NCBI GenBank assembly: GCA_947561585.1 | Contig: CANNZV010000262.1 | Coordinates: forward strand, 124,001-188,000 | Source: Caprella mutica | Lineage: Eukaryota > Arthropoda > Malacostraca > Amphipoda > Caprellidae | Length of the DNA: 64,000 nt | Direction of reading: 5' to 3' | Shown here: positions 47,679 to 60,804 of the stretch, piece by piece | How the letters are laid out: each line of letters opens with the position of its first letter | Numbering within the stretch: the stretch's first letter is position 1 | Translations under genes and position numbers: made by a program | Notes under the pieces: generated by a model | The model's database searches: none | What the model saw: only the letters and a program-made list of their open reading frames with translations | Told to the model about the DNA's origin: nothing

Positions 47679-50600
47679 ATGGAACAAAGAGTGTCGCTCT
47701 CAAGAAGACATTTACAGCGGAAGCAAGTGGATCCAATTTCAACTGGAAAGTGTGAAATTAGTAATTTAGAAAATTATAAGCTAAAAGAACAACCAAGTTT
47801 CAAAGAGCTCAAGGAAAATGAGATATTCAATGGTACAGATTTCGTAGTTGAGAATGGTCCTGGATTCGTTCTTCCCAATGGAGTTTATTTTGAACCCAGT
47901 GATGATGAGTACTCGAATGAATTCCATGACATTACTGGATTCCAATCCTTTAGACAAACACCTGACTCATTTTCAGAAACATCTTCTTCATTCATCAAAT
48001 CTTTTAATACCACCTCTCCCAATTTAGCTGACTCGAAACTTGTAGATTTCGATGACGAGGTGGTCGTGAAGGACGGCTCCGTGTCACAGAACAGCTGGGT
48101 GATTCTCACGTCGTGCTCTCCGCATGTAAACAACAGTCAAGGCAGTTCAGGAGAGAGTGGGTGTGATACTGACAGAACTGTTACAGATAAGAATCGCTGT
48201 GGTGCATCCAATGAATCAATTACCGGAAGTTGCAATGGGATTAAATCTAAGGTATCTTGTGAAAACAGAGAGTTGATGGAAAGTGGTTTCAATGAGGAGT
48301 ATGTTGGATATTCATCTGTTTACGAGGAAGAAGCTGTTATCAATATCAGAGGTAATCCTAATAACGAAGACACTGAGTCAGAAGACAGTAGCTACTCCAT
48401 CAACAATGACTACAATAGAAATGGTGCCTCTGAATATTCGAATTTTTCTAGCCTGAATCAATATGACTCTCTCCAAACTGACATTGAAGGAACTGTCACA
48501 TCCTCCAACATATCATCATATGCTGAGACTGAATACCTACCTACTGAAAAGCCAAAGAAATGCAAGTTACTACGCAAACCTCGAGTGAAATCTTTTCAAT
48601 CCCCTTTGTTGAAGAGGAAAAACCGAAATGGAGAGGAGGTGGAATTAGAAAAACCTTTGAAGAATGGACCACAAAAACAAACCATGTTTCAAAAGTCAAA
48701 TTGTGATATATCTGATTCTGAATGTGTTCAAACTATGGATAGAAACTATGACCAGGAGGAGGTGGTGAATCCGAACAAATGGTCTAAAACCAAGAGTCAA
48801 GTGATGAAGATTCTGAAGGAAAGACTCTTGACTTTGAAGCAAATAATTCATGATAAGAATTCGCAAATTCGGCAGTTGAAAAACAGATTGCAAGAAGAGC
48901 AGCAAACCTCACAAGCTCTCAAAGAGAAATTGAAGGTAATATTTTCTTTATTTATATTCAGTTTATTTATTTTCAAATTTATTTAATATCACGCTAATTG
49001 GTCTCAGTAGCATTTAGTTCACATACAGAATCTATTAAAGTTTTATTTAAACTGATAAATAATTTATGAATACATGTGAAACAGAACTTACTCATAATTA
49101 TTTAATAATTAGAGAAATATTCATCACCATTTAGTACTTTATGTATATTAATAACTGAATAATGATGAACATTAGAATTAATTAACAATCAAATTTGTTA
49201 AAATCATATTTAATTACTCTTAAATAATCCTTATTTCAACAGTTTAATCTAACTCGTGACTTTAATCAATTTCACTTGAAGGAAATTCAAATTATTAATC
49301 AATGAAATATTATGAAACTAATTGATATTACGTAATTATGCAATAAAATATTCTTGTCATAACTTCACAGCTGTAATTATACGAAGACCTGATCACTGTG
49401 TGTAATGTATAGTTGTGACTTGATTGATCGGTGTACATCAAGGATATGCAGTCTGATCATAAGAATGAATATAGAACATGATTATAGTGCATCAAATTAA
49501 ATAACTATAACGGCAGTTTGACTTAATTCAAGTCCTTGAATTTTTTTATTGTGATTAATTTGGGAGAAAAGCTAGAGCTAAGATTTTCAATTAAAGAAAG
49601 TGTAACTCGAACTTAATGTAGTCGAGACATCGATTTTCAATTGATTTGTGGATAGGTTCTCTGCATAGCTTTAGTGAAAATAAAGTAAAAAGATTGAAAA
49701 TCAATATTTGTTTTCGTTGGACATATTTTTTTGCTAAAAATATAGACAACAGAAAATGGAAATTATGAATAATAAATGAATAAAAACATCTTATTGAATT
49801 GATGATCTGCCTTTTACATTTTTCCAACTGATCCTCTCCAAATAACATGACTCCATATCATATCTGTGCTATCACTGAGTCATGAATGAGTCCTATGAAG
49901 CATATCTACACATAGGTTACCTAGTCAAGGTCATCGGTAGCTTCTTAATCTTCTAGTTATACTATAAATGACTAGGGTTTTGACAATCAGCTTTTTAAAT
50001 CATAGATCCTAAGACTAGCGTAGACGAAACGAAATAAAATGGTATCGAATACTATGTACTGCTGAATTAGAACGATTCAATACTGTTCAATTCTCTTCGT
50101 CTATAATAGTTTCAGGATCTATGATTTTGAAGGCATATTGTCACAACCCTATACTAATTAGTAATTACTATAGGTAAAAAAAAACAAGAAAAATTATTGA
50201 ATTCACCCCACTCAATGATTGTTAATTTAATTATGAATAAGTCAAATAAATAGCATATGAGAATTTATGAAACCAAAAATCTAAGAACAAATTGAGACAA
50301 TAATATTTTTATTCAAGTTTCTCACCTTTCTTGTCTTCCATTTAAAATTTATACAGTTGAATAATATCTTATATACGATTTCACTTCCTGATTTAATAAA
50401 TAGTGTTGAAAATAGATATATTAAAAGTACTTAAAGGTTTTTATTGAACCAGATAATTGTTATTATTTAACTGGTTCACGTCCACCCTTTTTATGAGTTG
50501 AATATACACTGAGTAATTGTTATTAAACTTTCTAAATAATTAAATTAGATTGCGACTGTTATATTTTTGACATAAATAGTAATGGTGTGCAGCTGTCCGT

Positions 50601-53600
50601 GAATAAAGGAAACGATTAAAATCTAATAAAACTTTCTTTTCTTTTAATCTTTTTACATCTAATAGAGATACCACGAAAATAAGTTTAAAATTTATATAAA
50701 ATAATTCTTATGAATACCTATAAAGAGTGAGAATGACAAGACCTGAACATCAAGAACTAGAACAAACACTCGTAGAGCGCATACTTTGTTTTGACCTTTT
50801 CCTGACCTTGACCTCGACTTGATCGATCCCAAAATCAAATAAAATGGCTCCTGGATATTGACCAATCATCCCACCAAATTTCAGGCAATTTGGTTGATTA
50901 TTTTTGAGCTAAGCGACTATAAACAAGAGTGCCTATCATAACATAACCTCCTGCGATTTTGCAAACCGGATAACATATCACAAAGTAAAAACAAGGTAAA
51001 ATTGTAACAATTCGTATAAGAAGGAAACTGTGGAACTGTCATGTAACTCTTTAACTTATCCCTATGTAAGAAGTGAACTCGATTATTGAGACATCAGCAT
51101 CTCCTAATTTTCTAAAATTTGAATTATCTTCTATTTTATAAACAATCTTATTCTATAACACTGTACATTATTTTGACTATATAATGGTTAGATTATACTG
51201 TATAACTATATAAAAAACTGCCTTTTTTAGTAATGAGACTATTTGTTTCTATGTATGAACTATCAGAGAAAATTATATCAGCATAATACAAATTTCTTAA
51301 AACACAGTTTTTTTAATTTTCTATCATTTTCAAATCTTACAAATTTGTCATCGTGTACCCAGACCAATTATAAAATATCTACGACCATTACAATTAGTAA
51401 GTTTCTTTTTGGAGAAGTGAAATTATTTAATTGTTAAAATATCAATACAGAATCACGGATAGACTTTTCTTTGACTGTATAATATAGTTGTCTCTGAAAT
51501 AAAAGCATGTAGCTATACGATTGACTGAGCAACAAGGCCACTCTCATAGCCTCTAGGCCTAATCATTTCAAAAGTACATGCAATGTCATTCGATGTGACG
51601 TGAAACTAATTTCCTATGCTGTGAATTATAATTATGCGTTTAATTTATTCCTATCTACATATCAATATTCAGTAGTTATTTAATATTCAGCAGCTAATTA
51701 ATATTAGGTTAAGCACGTGACTTTGTTGAATATTGAATTACGAGCTTTCTCCGGTTGAATTTATATCTACTTCATATAAGCTAATTCCTAATTAGGTAAA
51801 TATAGTTAGGTGTACTTACAGTCACTTCTACTATATATGGTGATATATATTAATCTTCTTCAATCTAAATATGGGTTTAGAAACCTGTAGGTGTGTTTCA
51901 AATAAATCACTATACAAAGTACATAAAAAACACATTTATTATCTATTTACTGAGCGTACATTAATTATATTTCTACTGTTTATTATATATGTATTGTTTT
52001 TTTTTTCAATTAGTTTTTTTTCAGGAACGTCAAGCTACGCAGCTTCCATCTACCGTAACTGCGCAGGTGACTGTAATGAAGAGGCAGCTTGCGTCATTGC
52101 GCCATGAGAAAACTAAACTGAGACAGGTAAATGCGCCACTGAACTGAGACAGGTAAATGCGCCACTAAACTGAGACAGGTAAATGCGCCACTAAACTGAG
52201 ACAGGTAAATGCGCCACTAAACTGAGACAGGTGAATGCGCCACTAAACTGAGACAGGTTAATGCGCCACTAAACTGAGACAGGTAAATGCGCCACTAAAC
52301 TGAGACTGGTAAATGCGCCACTAAACTGAGACAGGTAAATGCGCCACTAAACTGAGACAGGTAAATGCGCCACCAAACTGAGACAGGTAAATGCGCCACT
52401 AAACCGAGACAGGTAAATGCGCCACAAGATTCACCAGTAACATTAAATTTATCAAACTAAAGGGAAGAGCTAACTGGTTTTGAGGCGGAAAGTGAAACTG
52501 CCTGTATAGTGTATAGTGTATACAGTGTATGTATAGTATTGCCCTATAGGTAACCATATGTACTTATATTGTGATGTACTTACACTGTGATGTCTGTACT
52601 TAACAGGATGGAACATTGAGGGGCGTGGTTACTTTCCTCAATAACATAACTTTCGATAAACGTTTACTACTTACAATTTCAAACTAAAAACATTTTAATT
52701 TTGTTTGAAAGTTCAACTTTTTTCTTCAAAACATGTATTGTGTATCAAAAAATATTGTATTTTTTTTATAGTATATTTTAGAAATTAATCTTCCAATGAA
52801 AACGACGAAGATTCGGTTGTGAAAGTTGAAATGTTGCTAATTTTTCAGGAGTTGATGCAGAAGGAAGTGAAGCTGAAGGAGACGAAGATGGAATTGGAGA
52901 GAGGGAAGAGTAACGAAGTGAAGAGGAAGAGAGCAGAAGAGAGGGATAAGAGGAGAGCTGCTAATCAAGAGAGCAAAGTAGTGAATCAACTGAAGAAGAC
53001 TCTCAAGATGAAAGAGCAGGTGAGAGCCTAAGGTTGAATATAAAGTCTACTTATTCTTTTGGAATTATAATGAGGTTATTTAAACATACAACTGTCTTCA
53101 GATTTAGTTATTTATCCAACATACAACAATTGGTCATAAAATTCATTGTCAGGTCCAGGTTTACCACCCTCCTCCTGATGATGAATAGAAATCTTTCTAT
53201 TCGAAAGCTTGAAACCTGATAAAACCTTCAACGTTGAGTTTAAATAACCTCATAATAATATGGATTTCCAGTTGAGTTTGAATTTTTTCCATCATTTGGA
53301 ATTATAATGTAATCCTTTATATATTAACAAGAAGTCAGGAAATCTCTGATTTACATAAACTGATTCTAGTCCAAAGGAAATTGGGGAAACATTAATGCAA
53401 TTGGCTTTATGGGCAACCTACATAAAATTTAAAAAGTTATAAAAAAATATTTAAATAATAAAAACAATATGAACTATGAAAAAGGATGTTTCTAATATTT
53501 TTATTACTCCTATGATATGAAAATAATTTGAAGAGATTCTAGAAAAATGAAAGAATAAGATCTTATGATGAATTCAAGCGAATATATATTATTTTCAATT

Positions 53601-56600
53601 AAATTAAATTTTTAAATATATTTAAAGCAGGAAGAACTATTTTTTTAACTTAATCTATAAAACTGTTTTTTTATAATAGAGTTTCTAGTCAGGTTACAGA
53701 AAATGACTTCCTATTCTATCATCACTATTAACTCTTATTTATATTAGAAACACACATATATAATAATATTAATAGTTATAACAATATTATAACAAGATAT
53801 ATTGTGTTTTTTCATGTTATTTTCGTACACATATTTTATTGTTTTAGTTTAGACATCATACGTGTTTTCTGTTTCTTTTCATAGTCATTTGACACAGTAT
53901 TTCACTGTCATTTGACACACTATTTCACTGTCATTTGACACACTATTTCACTGTCATTTGACACACTATTTCACTGTCATTTGACACACTATTTCACTGT
54001 CATTTGACACACTATTTCACTGTCATTTGACACACTATTTCACTGTCATTTGACACAGTATTTCACTGTCATTTGACACACTATTTCACTGTCATTTGAC
54101 ACAGTATTTCACTGTCATTTGACACACTATTTCACTGTCATTTGACACAGTATTTCACTGTCATTTGACACACTATTTCACTGTCATTTGACACACTATT
54201 TCACTGTCATTTGACACACTATTTCACTGTCATTTGACACACTATTTCACTGTCATTTGACACACTATTTCACTGTCATTTGACACACTATTTCACTGTC
54301 ATTTGACACACTATTTCACTGTCATTTGACACGCTATTTCACTGTCATTTGTCACACTATTTCTCTGTCATTTGACACACTATTTCACTCTCATTTGACA
54401 CACTATTTCACTGTCATTTGACACACTATTTCACTGTCATTTGACACACTATTTCTCTGTCATATGACACACAATTTCACTGTCATTTGACACACTATTT
54501 CACTGTCATTTGACACAATATTTTCGGGAGCGATGGAATGTTTCTCACCCGATGTTTTAGGTGACCTTGGCAAGGTCATCCGTACCATCGTATGTACTTA
54601 TACTCCTTGGCAATGAATTATTGTTATTACCTACATACTAAATTATTTTTAATTAAATCTATATGTCATTTTTATATCAGCGCTATTATTTTATTAATTT
54701 CAATCAATGATATGATTATTGTCTAATTATTATTAATGTTAATAAACATCGCTGAATATAATTATTTAAACGTCTGCACACCATCTAAAATTCTAAATTA
54801 TTATTATGTTTAAAATATCTTTTTTTTTATGTCTTGTCAAAATGGGTTAAAAGAAATGTTATTTAAAAAAATGTTTGTCAACATTCACGATCGAAGCACC
54901 ATCTGATTTAATGATATACAAATATATTATTATAACAATTATTTAAATGTTTAACCATTGTTTAAATATACGATATGGTGGACTGGACCTATGTAATATA
55001 CGTAGATAGTAACTCTCTCACTAGCTTTACTGTGTATTTACCGCTACGGTAATAACTAATATATCATTTGTTAACTATAATTAATCTCCTTGACGCTGAT
55101 TTGTCTTATAGTTTGTATAGTGTGGGTGTAGTATATTATAGTGCACTATAACTCTATGGGTGTAGCGTGCATATATACAGTCAAGGAAATAATAACTTGG
55201 TGCGATAGTACGCTGTTCAGATAAAATATAATATTTTTTACTGTAATTGTATAAAGAGAAGCAAATATGTTTTGGAAGGAGAAAAGAGCCTCTTTAATTT
55301 AATCATAGAAAATAATAATATGCAGTATATTAATATTGTACATTTTTTCAGTTGTAATCGAATTTTTGAGTTAACATATTTTTAAATTATTTTATTTATT
55401 TTAAACTTTATTCTTTACATGCTGTATTCTTTACATGCTGTATTCTTTACATGCTTTATTCCTTACTTGCTTTATTCCTTACATGCTTTATTTATTTATT
55501 ACGTAGGTACACTTCATTAATTATAAATGTCTAGATTCTTTTTATAAAAATTAAAATATAAATTTAATTAAATTTACTAATGTATAATAATCGAATTTAT
55601 TATTGATCGCATTTGATTCTTCTAAAATATCAAATACTGTTATATTTAAAATAGCTTTAAATATTTAATTGTTCACCCTAAAATATTCTTTTCAGTTTTA
55701 GCGATCAAAGAAAATGGTACTATTTTTGAGGATAACTAGTGTAATATGTATTATTTTCATCAAATAGCATTGTTAGTCACTATTCTAATTATACTAGTGC
55801 ACTTCCTGTTAAAAAATGATGAGGTTTTCAATAGTAACAATATTCAATATTCTTCAGACTTAGTTATTGATTTGTGACTATGTATTTTATTATGTTCCAT
55901 TATATTTCTGCATAAACTGGCATATTCTATCGATAAAATACATATAAAAATGATTAAATACATTAGAATTTAAATATCTGCACCCTATATAATATATACA
56001 GTGTGTGTTCAGTTATATCAAAAATAGATATAAAATTAACAATACATTTAAGAATTAATTTTAAATACTTTATATGTGTATTGTGTAACATTTAAATAGT
56101 CAATACGTTTTTCTCTCATGAGTGTAACATAAGAGTATGTTTTAAGATACATAATATCTATACTAATAATTTCCCACGTGTGTTTATTTATTTATTTATT
56201 TGGTGTCCGCTTTTAATCGATTGGTTTTAAACATGAAGAATGTAACTATGATACGCACGGGAATATATTGACTTGATATTTAAATTCCCCTGTTTTATTC
56301 AATTTTTAAATGTTTTTATCTATGAAAAAATTATCAGTTTATGCAGAAAAATAGATTTTATTTGAGTTCACTGAAAATGACCTAACAACGGGTAATAAAT
56401 TAGTATTGAAGACCCGTTATTTGTAATAATTACAAATAATAATAAATAATTATTAATTAATTTCCCACGTGTTTTTATTTATTATTTATTTATTTATTTG
56501 GTGTCCGCTTTTATTCGACGGGTATTAAACATGAAGAATGTAACTATGATACGCATGTGAATATATTGACTTGATATTTAAATTGTTTTTGTTCAATTTT

Positions 56601-56875
56601 TGTGTGTATTCTATCTATAAAATAAAGTATCAGTTTATGCAGAAAAATAAATTTTAATTGAGTTAACTGAAAAACGTAATAACGGGTAATAAATTGGTAT
56701 TGAAGACCTGTTATTTTTAACGGGCAAGTACACTAGTATTAATAATTTCCTTCTTCAGGAGTGCACCACTCAACAGCGTACCATCTCCAAGTTGGAGGGG
56801 GACAAAGTCACCCTGGGGGAGAGGCTCTACAAAATAACGGGGGTGGAGGAGGCATTCTGGTCAGACGCACGGGGG
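47679..56875 (+). CDS. Large disordered/coiled-coil protein, N-terminal four exons (3' end not found)
   Basis: Exons 47,679-48,935 (419 codons), 52,025-52,126 (34), 52,849-53,019 (57) and 56,759-56,875 (39) join without breaking frame. All introns are GT-AG and phase 0. The first ATG of the frame after an untranslated lead is at 47,679 (MEQRVSLSRRHLQRK). Residues 1-370 are acidic and Ser/Asn-rich, probably disordered. From about residue 380 the sequence turns into heptad-rich coiled coil (KERLLTLKQIIHDKNSQIRQ) and stays so through exons 2-4, with a very basic stretch in exon 3 (KRKRAEERDKRRAANQ). Exon 4 ends LYKITGVEEAFWSDARG at a good donor. I do not recognise the family. A scaffold or cytoskeletal role is only suggested by composition. 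No convincing next exon was found before 60,805. It may continue beyond the window or share its 3' part with the ORF at 60,805. Confidence 0.75.
49974..50150. mobile_element. MITE-like inverted-repeat element, family A copy 2
   Basis: The ends AGGGTTTTGACAATCAGC and GGCATATTGTCACAACCCT are inverted. The interior shares GACGAAACGAAATAAAATGG and GAACGATTCAATACT with the element at 19-233. A TA-rich target flanks both ends. It is non-coding. Confidence 0.75.
50755..50930. repeat. Dispersed repeat family D, third locus
   Basis: Contains GACCTTGACCTCGACTTGAT, then GGCTCCTGGATATTGACCAA, then CATCCCACCAAATTTCAGGC. This matches the monomers at 7,608-7,930. Confidence 0.65.
52112..52430 (+). repeat. 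26-bp minisatellite that repeats the 5' splice site of exon 2
   Basis: Twelve tandem 26-bp units begin at the last bases of exon 2. Each contains CTGAGACAGGTAAATGCGCC, that is, the exon end plus its donor (CAG|GTAAAT). Only three units have donor-region changes (CAGGTGAAT, CAGGTTAAT, CTGGTAAAT). Use of any later donor would add VNAPLN and then an in-frame TGA, so only the first gives the full protein. Confidence 0.95.
53113..53258 (+). repeat. Dispersed repeat family C, copy 2, in intron 3
   Basis: Same orientation and boundaries as 40,845-40,988; see there for landmarks. A 61-codon frame over it is part of the repeat and not a gene. Confidence 0.85.
53884..54525. repeat. 23-bp minisatellite, about 27 units, in intron 3
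   Basis: Near-perfect tandem units combining GTCATTTGACACACTATTTC and ACT. Most variation is a single C/G change (ACACACT or ACACAGT), which alternates in the first third. Point changes accumulate toward the right edge, as expected for an array homogenised in its centre. Confidence 0.95.
54526..56169. other. Intron 3, AT-rich interior
   Basis: Contains a short tandem repeat of about 16 bp (TATTCTTTACATGCTG, about six units) at 55,405-55,495. Otherwise no gene or clear element. Confidence 0.55.
56170..56745 (-). repeat. Two tandem copies of dispersed repeat family B, reverse orientation
   Basis: Two monomers at about 56,170-56,430 and 56,460-56,745 each begin AATTTCCCACGTG, followed by a TTTATTTATTTATTTGGTGT tail. 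They continue with GAAGAATGTAACTATGATAC and TAACGGGTAATAAATT. The right copy ends in CACTAGTATTAATA, only 13 bp before the acceptor AG of exon 4. The left boundary reads TCTATACTAATAATTTCCC, which resembles the TCTATACTA start of some arthropod Helitron-like elements; that link is tentative. Confidence 0.7.
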
Positions 56876-57430
56876 GTGAGTTGATGGGGAGGGGGGGAGA
56901 AGAGATTTGTAAAAATATGTATAATTTTATTTAAAAGCCTATTACTTGATAAATTGCGTTTACGGACAAAAGAATATTCTTAAAATATAGATACAAGTTT
57001 CCCGCACGCTCGCTTATGGTTTATTCTGATTTGAGAATATACAGTAGAAGTAGGATTTATTTTAGTCGAATTACAGCTTTTATATATAATAACTTCTTTA
57101 AATTACTTTTAATATTAGAATACAACTGGGAACTATTTTTATTTGAGAAATAAATACCTTTCGATCAATTACCAAATAACTTTCATGAATATTTAAACTA
57201 CATTATCGAACAAATCTTAAATACTTTCTTTAACACCTTCAATTATTTCTTCTGCTAATCAGGCAGAAAATATCTTTATAGATAACTCTCATTAAATTCA
57301 CCGAACAATATAATATACCCACTAGAAAAAATCTTGAGACCCTCAGCTGTTATGATATCAGATTCGAGGAGAATTCACTTTTTCTTTAGCTTCTCCTGGA
57401 ATTGACTTGTTATTCGGTTACTATATAAAC
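56876..57430 (+). other. Start of intron after exon 4 of the coiled-coil gene
   Basis: Opens with the donor GGG|GTGAGT. No exon-like frame is visible in this stretch. Confidence 0.5.
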
Positions 57431-59406
57431 TTTGTTACAAAAACGAGACAATTAAGTGTATCAACTATAATTTTGAAACACTGAGCTACGTGTTTAAAGA
57501 AATTGAAAGTGTTTCAGTGTGATGCACTTTAGTGTCTCATCATTGCAGTGTGATGCACTTTAGTGTCTCAGCATTTCAGTGTGATGCACATTAGTGTCTC
57601 AGCATTTCAGTGTGATGCACTTTAGTGTCTCAGCATTGCAGTGTGATGCACTTTAGTGTCTCAGCATTGCAGTGTGATGCACTTTAGTGTCTCAGCATTG
57701 CAGTGTGATGCACTTTAGTGTCTCAGCATTGCAGTGTGATGCACTTTAGTGTCTCAGCATTGCAGTGTGATGCACTTTAGTGTCTCAGCATTTTACTGTG
57801 ATGCACTTTAGTGTCTCAGCATTGCAGTGTGATGCACTTTAGTGTCTCAGCATTGCAGTGTGATGCACTTTAGTGTCTCAGCATTGCAGTGTGATGCACT
57901 TTAGTGTCTCAGCATTGCAGTGTGATGCACTTTAGTGTCTCAGCATTTCAGTGTGATGCACATTAGTGTCTCAGCATTTCAGTGTGATGCATTTTAGTGT
58001 CTCAGCATTTCAGTGTGATGCACTTTAGTGTCTCAGCATTGCAGTGTGATGCACTTTAGTGTCTCAGCATTTCAGTGTGATGCACTTTAGTGTCTCAGCA
58101 TTGCAGTGTGATGCACTTTAGTGTCTCAGCATTGCAGTGTGATGCACTTTAGTGTCTCAGCATTGCAGTGTGATGCACTTTAGTGTCTCAGCATTGCAGT
58201 GTGATGCACTTTAGTGTCTCAGCATTGCAGTGTGATGCACTTTAGTGTCTCAGCATTGCAGTGTGATGCACTTTAGTGTCTCACCATTTCAGTGTGATGC
58301 ACATTAGTGTCTCAGCATTTCAGTGTGATGCACTTTAGTGTCTCAGCATTTCAGTGTGATGCACTTTAGTGTCTCATCATTTTACTGTGATGCACTTTAG
58401 TGTCTCAGCATTTTACTGTGATGCACTTTAGTGTCTCAGCATTGCAGTGTGATGCACTTTAGTGTCTCAGCATTGCAGTGTGATGCACTTTAGTGTCTCA
58501 TCATTTTACTGTGATGCACTTTAGTGTCTCATCATTTTACTGTGATGCACTTTAGTGTCTCATCATTTTACTGTGATGCACTTTAGTGTCTCATCATTTT
58601 ACTGTGATGCACTTTAGTGTCTCATCATTTTACTGTGATGCACTTTAGTGTCTCAGCATTGCAGTGTGATGCACTTTAGTGTCTCATCATTTTACTGTGA
58701 TGCACTTTACTGTCTCATCATTTTACTGTGATGCACTTTAGTGTCTCATCATTTTACTGTGATGCACTTTAGTGTCTCATCATTTTACTGTGATGCACTT
58801 AAGTGTCTCAGCATTGCAGTGTGATGCACTTTAGTGTCTCAGCTTTTCAGTGTGATGCACTTTAGTGTCTCAGCATTTCAGTGTGATGCACTTTAGTGTC
58901 TCAACATTGCAGTGTGATGCACTTTAGTGTCTCAGCATTTCAGTGTGATGCACTTTAGTGTCTCAGCATTGCAGTGTGATGCACTTTAGTGTCTCAGCAT
59001 TTCAGTGTGATGCACTTTAGTGTCTCAGCATTTCAGTGTGATGCACTTTAGTGTCTCAGCATTGCAGTGTGATGCACTTTAGTGTCTCAGCATTTCAGTG
59101 TGATGCACTTTAGTGTCTCAGCATTGCAGTGTGATGCACTTTAGTGTCTCAGCATTTCAGTGTGATGCACTTTAGTGTCTCAGCATTTCAGTGTGATGCA
59201 CTTTAGTGTCTCAGCATTTCAGTGTGATGCACTTTAGTGTCTCAGCATTTCAGTGTGATGCACTTTAGTGTCTCAGCATCCAAATGTTTAATAAAGTAGA
59301 CTTTTTCCAAGTGCACCACACTGAAACACTCTCAATTGCTCTAGAAACACAATAGTATGTCAAAATTACAGTTGATGCAATTAAGTGTCCCGTATTTGTA
59401 ACAAAA
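57431..59406. mobile_element. Inverted-repeat element enclosing a 31-bp satellite
   Basis: Arms of about 85 bp flank the satellite as inverted copies: TTTGTTACAAAAACGAGACA on the left against TGTCCCGTATTTGTAACAAA on the right. Further inward, AGTGTATCAACTATAATTTT is mirrored by AAAATTACAGTTGATGCAAT, and AAGTGTTTCAGTGTGATGCA by TGCACCACACTGAAACACTC. No transposase frame is present. I read it as a MITE whose interior expanded. Confidence 0.85.
57505..59280. repeat. 31-bp satellite, about 57 units
   Basis: Each unit has CAGTGTGATGCACTTTAGTG followed by TCTCAGCATT and a variable junction (GCAGTG, TTCAGTG or TTTACTG). Units of the TCATCATTTTACTG type are clustered at about 58,370-58,800, which shows block-wise duplication. 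The core GATGCACTTTAGTGTCTC matches GATGCACTAAAGTGTCTC inside the MITEs at 28,548 and 45,828. Confidence 0.97.
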
Positions 59407-60804
59407 TTGATTGCGATTTTTTACCCCATAATGGGTGAGAAATTTTTTCAGCAAGAGATAAGAGGGTAATTTCCCCATAACACCCCCCGCATTTTCTACC
59501 TGGGTCTGACAATTATGCTAATTGGCATATGAGTCATCGCATACAGGTCCATTTCCTCATTATCGATATACTACTTCATTGCTTGTTTCATTTCACAGTA
59601 ACGATAACTGACCTGTTGTTTTGAGGCTTCATGTGAAATACTCTTTTTATTTTTTGAACGAAAATTGAATTAAAGGTTTAAATATTATAAATGATTGAAT
59701 TTATTAATATATGTCACAAAATTCAAATATTTTATTTATTATTAATAAGTTAACAAATATATAAGGGAAGTTTAGCTAATATAAAATTGTAATATGAAAT
59801 AGTTCATATAATTGTTTTTTGTTTAAAATGACATTATTTTCCCTTTACAAATATTTTTGTATCACTTTACCCATTGGGTGACGTTAATAGTACCTAGCTA
59901 TTAAATACTATACCATTAATTTTAAGTAGGTCAATGATGTATCAATAATTATAATCTATCAAATTGATTACCATTTTATGAAGTGTATGAACTAATTCTA
60001 CTTTAAACTATCAATTAAAATATATATGTTACGGATAAAATAAACAAACTAAATTTAAACTATTTGACTCTATTATAAATAATTGATTTCTAAAATTAGA
60101 TTTTGGGGTATACCTACCATTGTGAGTACTTTTTTCTACAATTTAACCGAATTTATTTCAATTTAACTATAAATGAGCAAATTTTAGTTCGAAAAGTTAC
60201 CCTCCCGAGATATAATTGTTCGTACAAAAAAGTAGGACGTATCAGAGATAATTTAGCGTTGTGCAGGTGTCACACTTCTGATGGCATGGGTCACTGATAC
60301 ACTTGCTGGAACACCTGTTGGTATTATCTGTGTGTAGACAGGTGTACCATAAAGGCATCTGCAATAGCATGTGTTGGAAAGTACTCGGTCATGAACCGGA
60401 TAGTTGTACTGAGTTGCCAATTTGTTATTTGTTTTTGATATTTTTGAGGCTTGGAAATTTGTTTAAAATTAGTGGTTTAAAAGAAAATTTACTATCAATT
60501 TATTCATCAATTCGCTTGGTATTTGAATTAAGTGATAGTAACGAGAAATGCTGTTGTAATTCACTAGGTAGTTTGATGCCCTGGTAGAATGATTCACCCC
60601 GTGCAAACATTACAGTCAGTTTTGGTTTGATGGTGATGTAAATAAGTACTCAGGTTATGCTGTGCCCCAGAAGCTCTACTCTGAATAATGAGATCAAAAA
60701 ACACCATAAACTCATCAAAGAAAAAAAACACTACCGTTTGAAAGCTCTTGAAAAAAGTCATCGAAATGTTTTATGTGAATAGTGAGTGTAACCTTTAATT
60801 GAAA
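59407..60804. other. Stretch upstream of the long open frame
   Basis: AT-rich to 60,100, then slightly richer in GC. A weak candidate terminal exon for the coiled-coil gene begins after ATTTTAG at 60,188 (FEKLPSRDIIVRTKK, then stop, phase 0), but its pyrimidine tract is poor. The stretch 60,240-60,804 could be 5' UTR of the next frame. Nothing here is certain. Confidence 0.3.

Larger units (their letters stand above)
48936..52024 (+). other. Intron 1 of the coiled-coil gene
   Basis: Bounded by AAG|GTAATA and TTTTTTTCAG|GAA. It contains a MITE (49,974-50,150) and a family D repeat (50,755-50,930). Open frames inside it have no recognisable similarity. Confidence 0.7.

Noticed and set aside
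51871..52107. 78-codon frame overlapping exon 2 of the coiled-coil gene
   Set aside because: It is in a different frame from the exon and crosses the acceptor site; only the exon frame continues the coiled coil.
53884..54525. CRISPR-like array of regular repeats
   Set aside because: The 23-bp units are directly abutting with no unique spacers, and the DNA is eukaryotic. It is a minisatellite.
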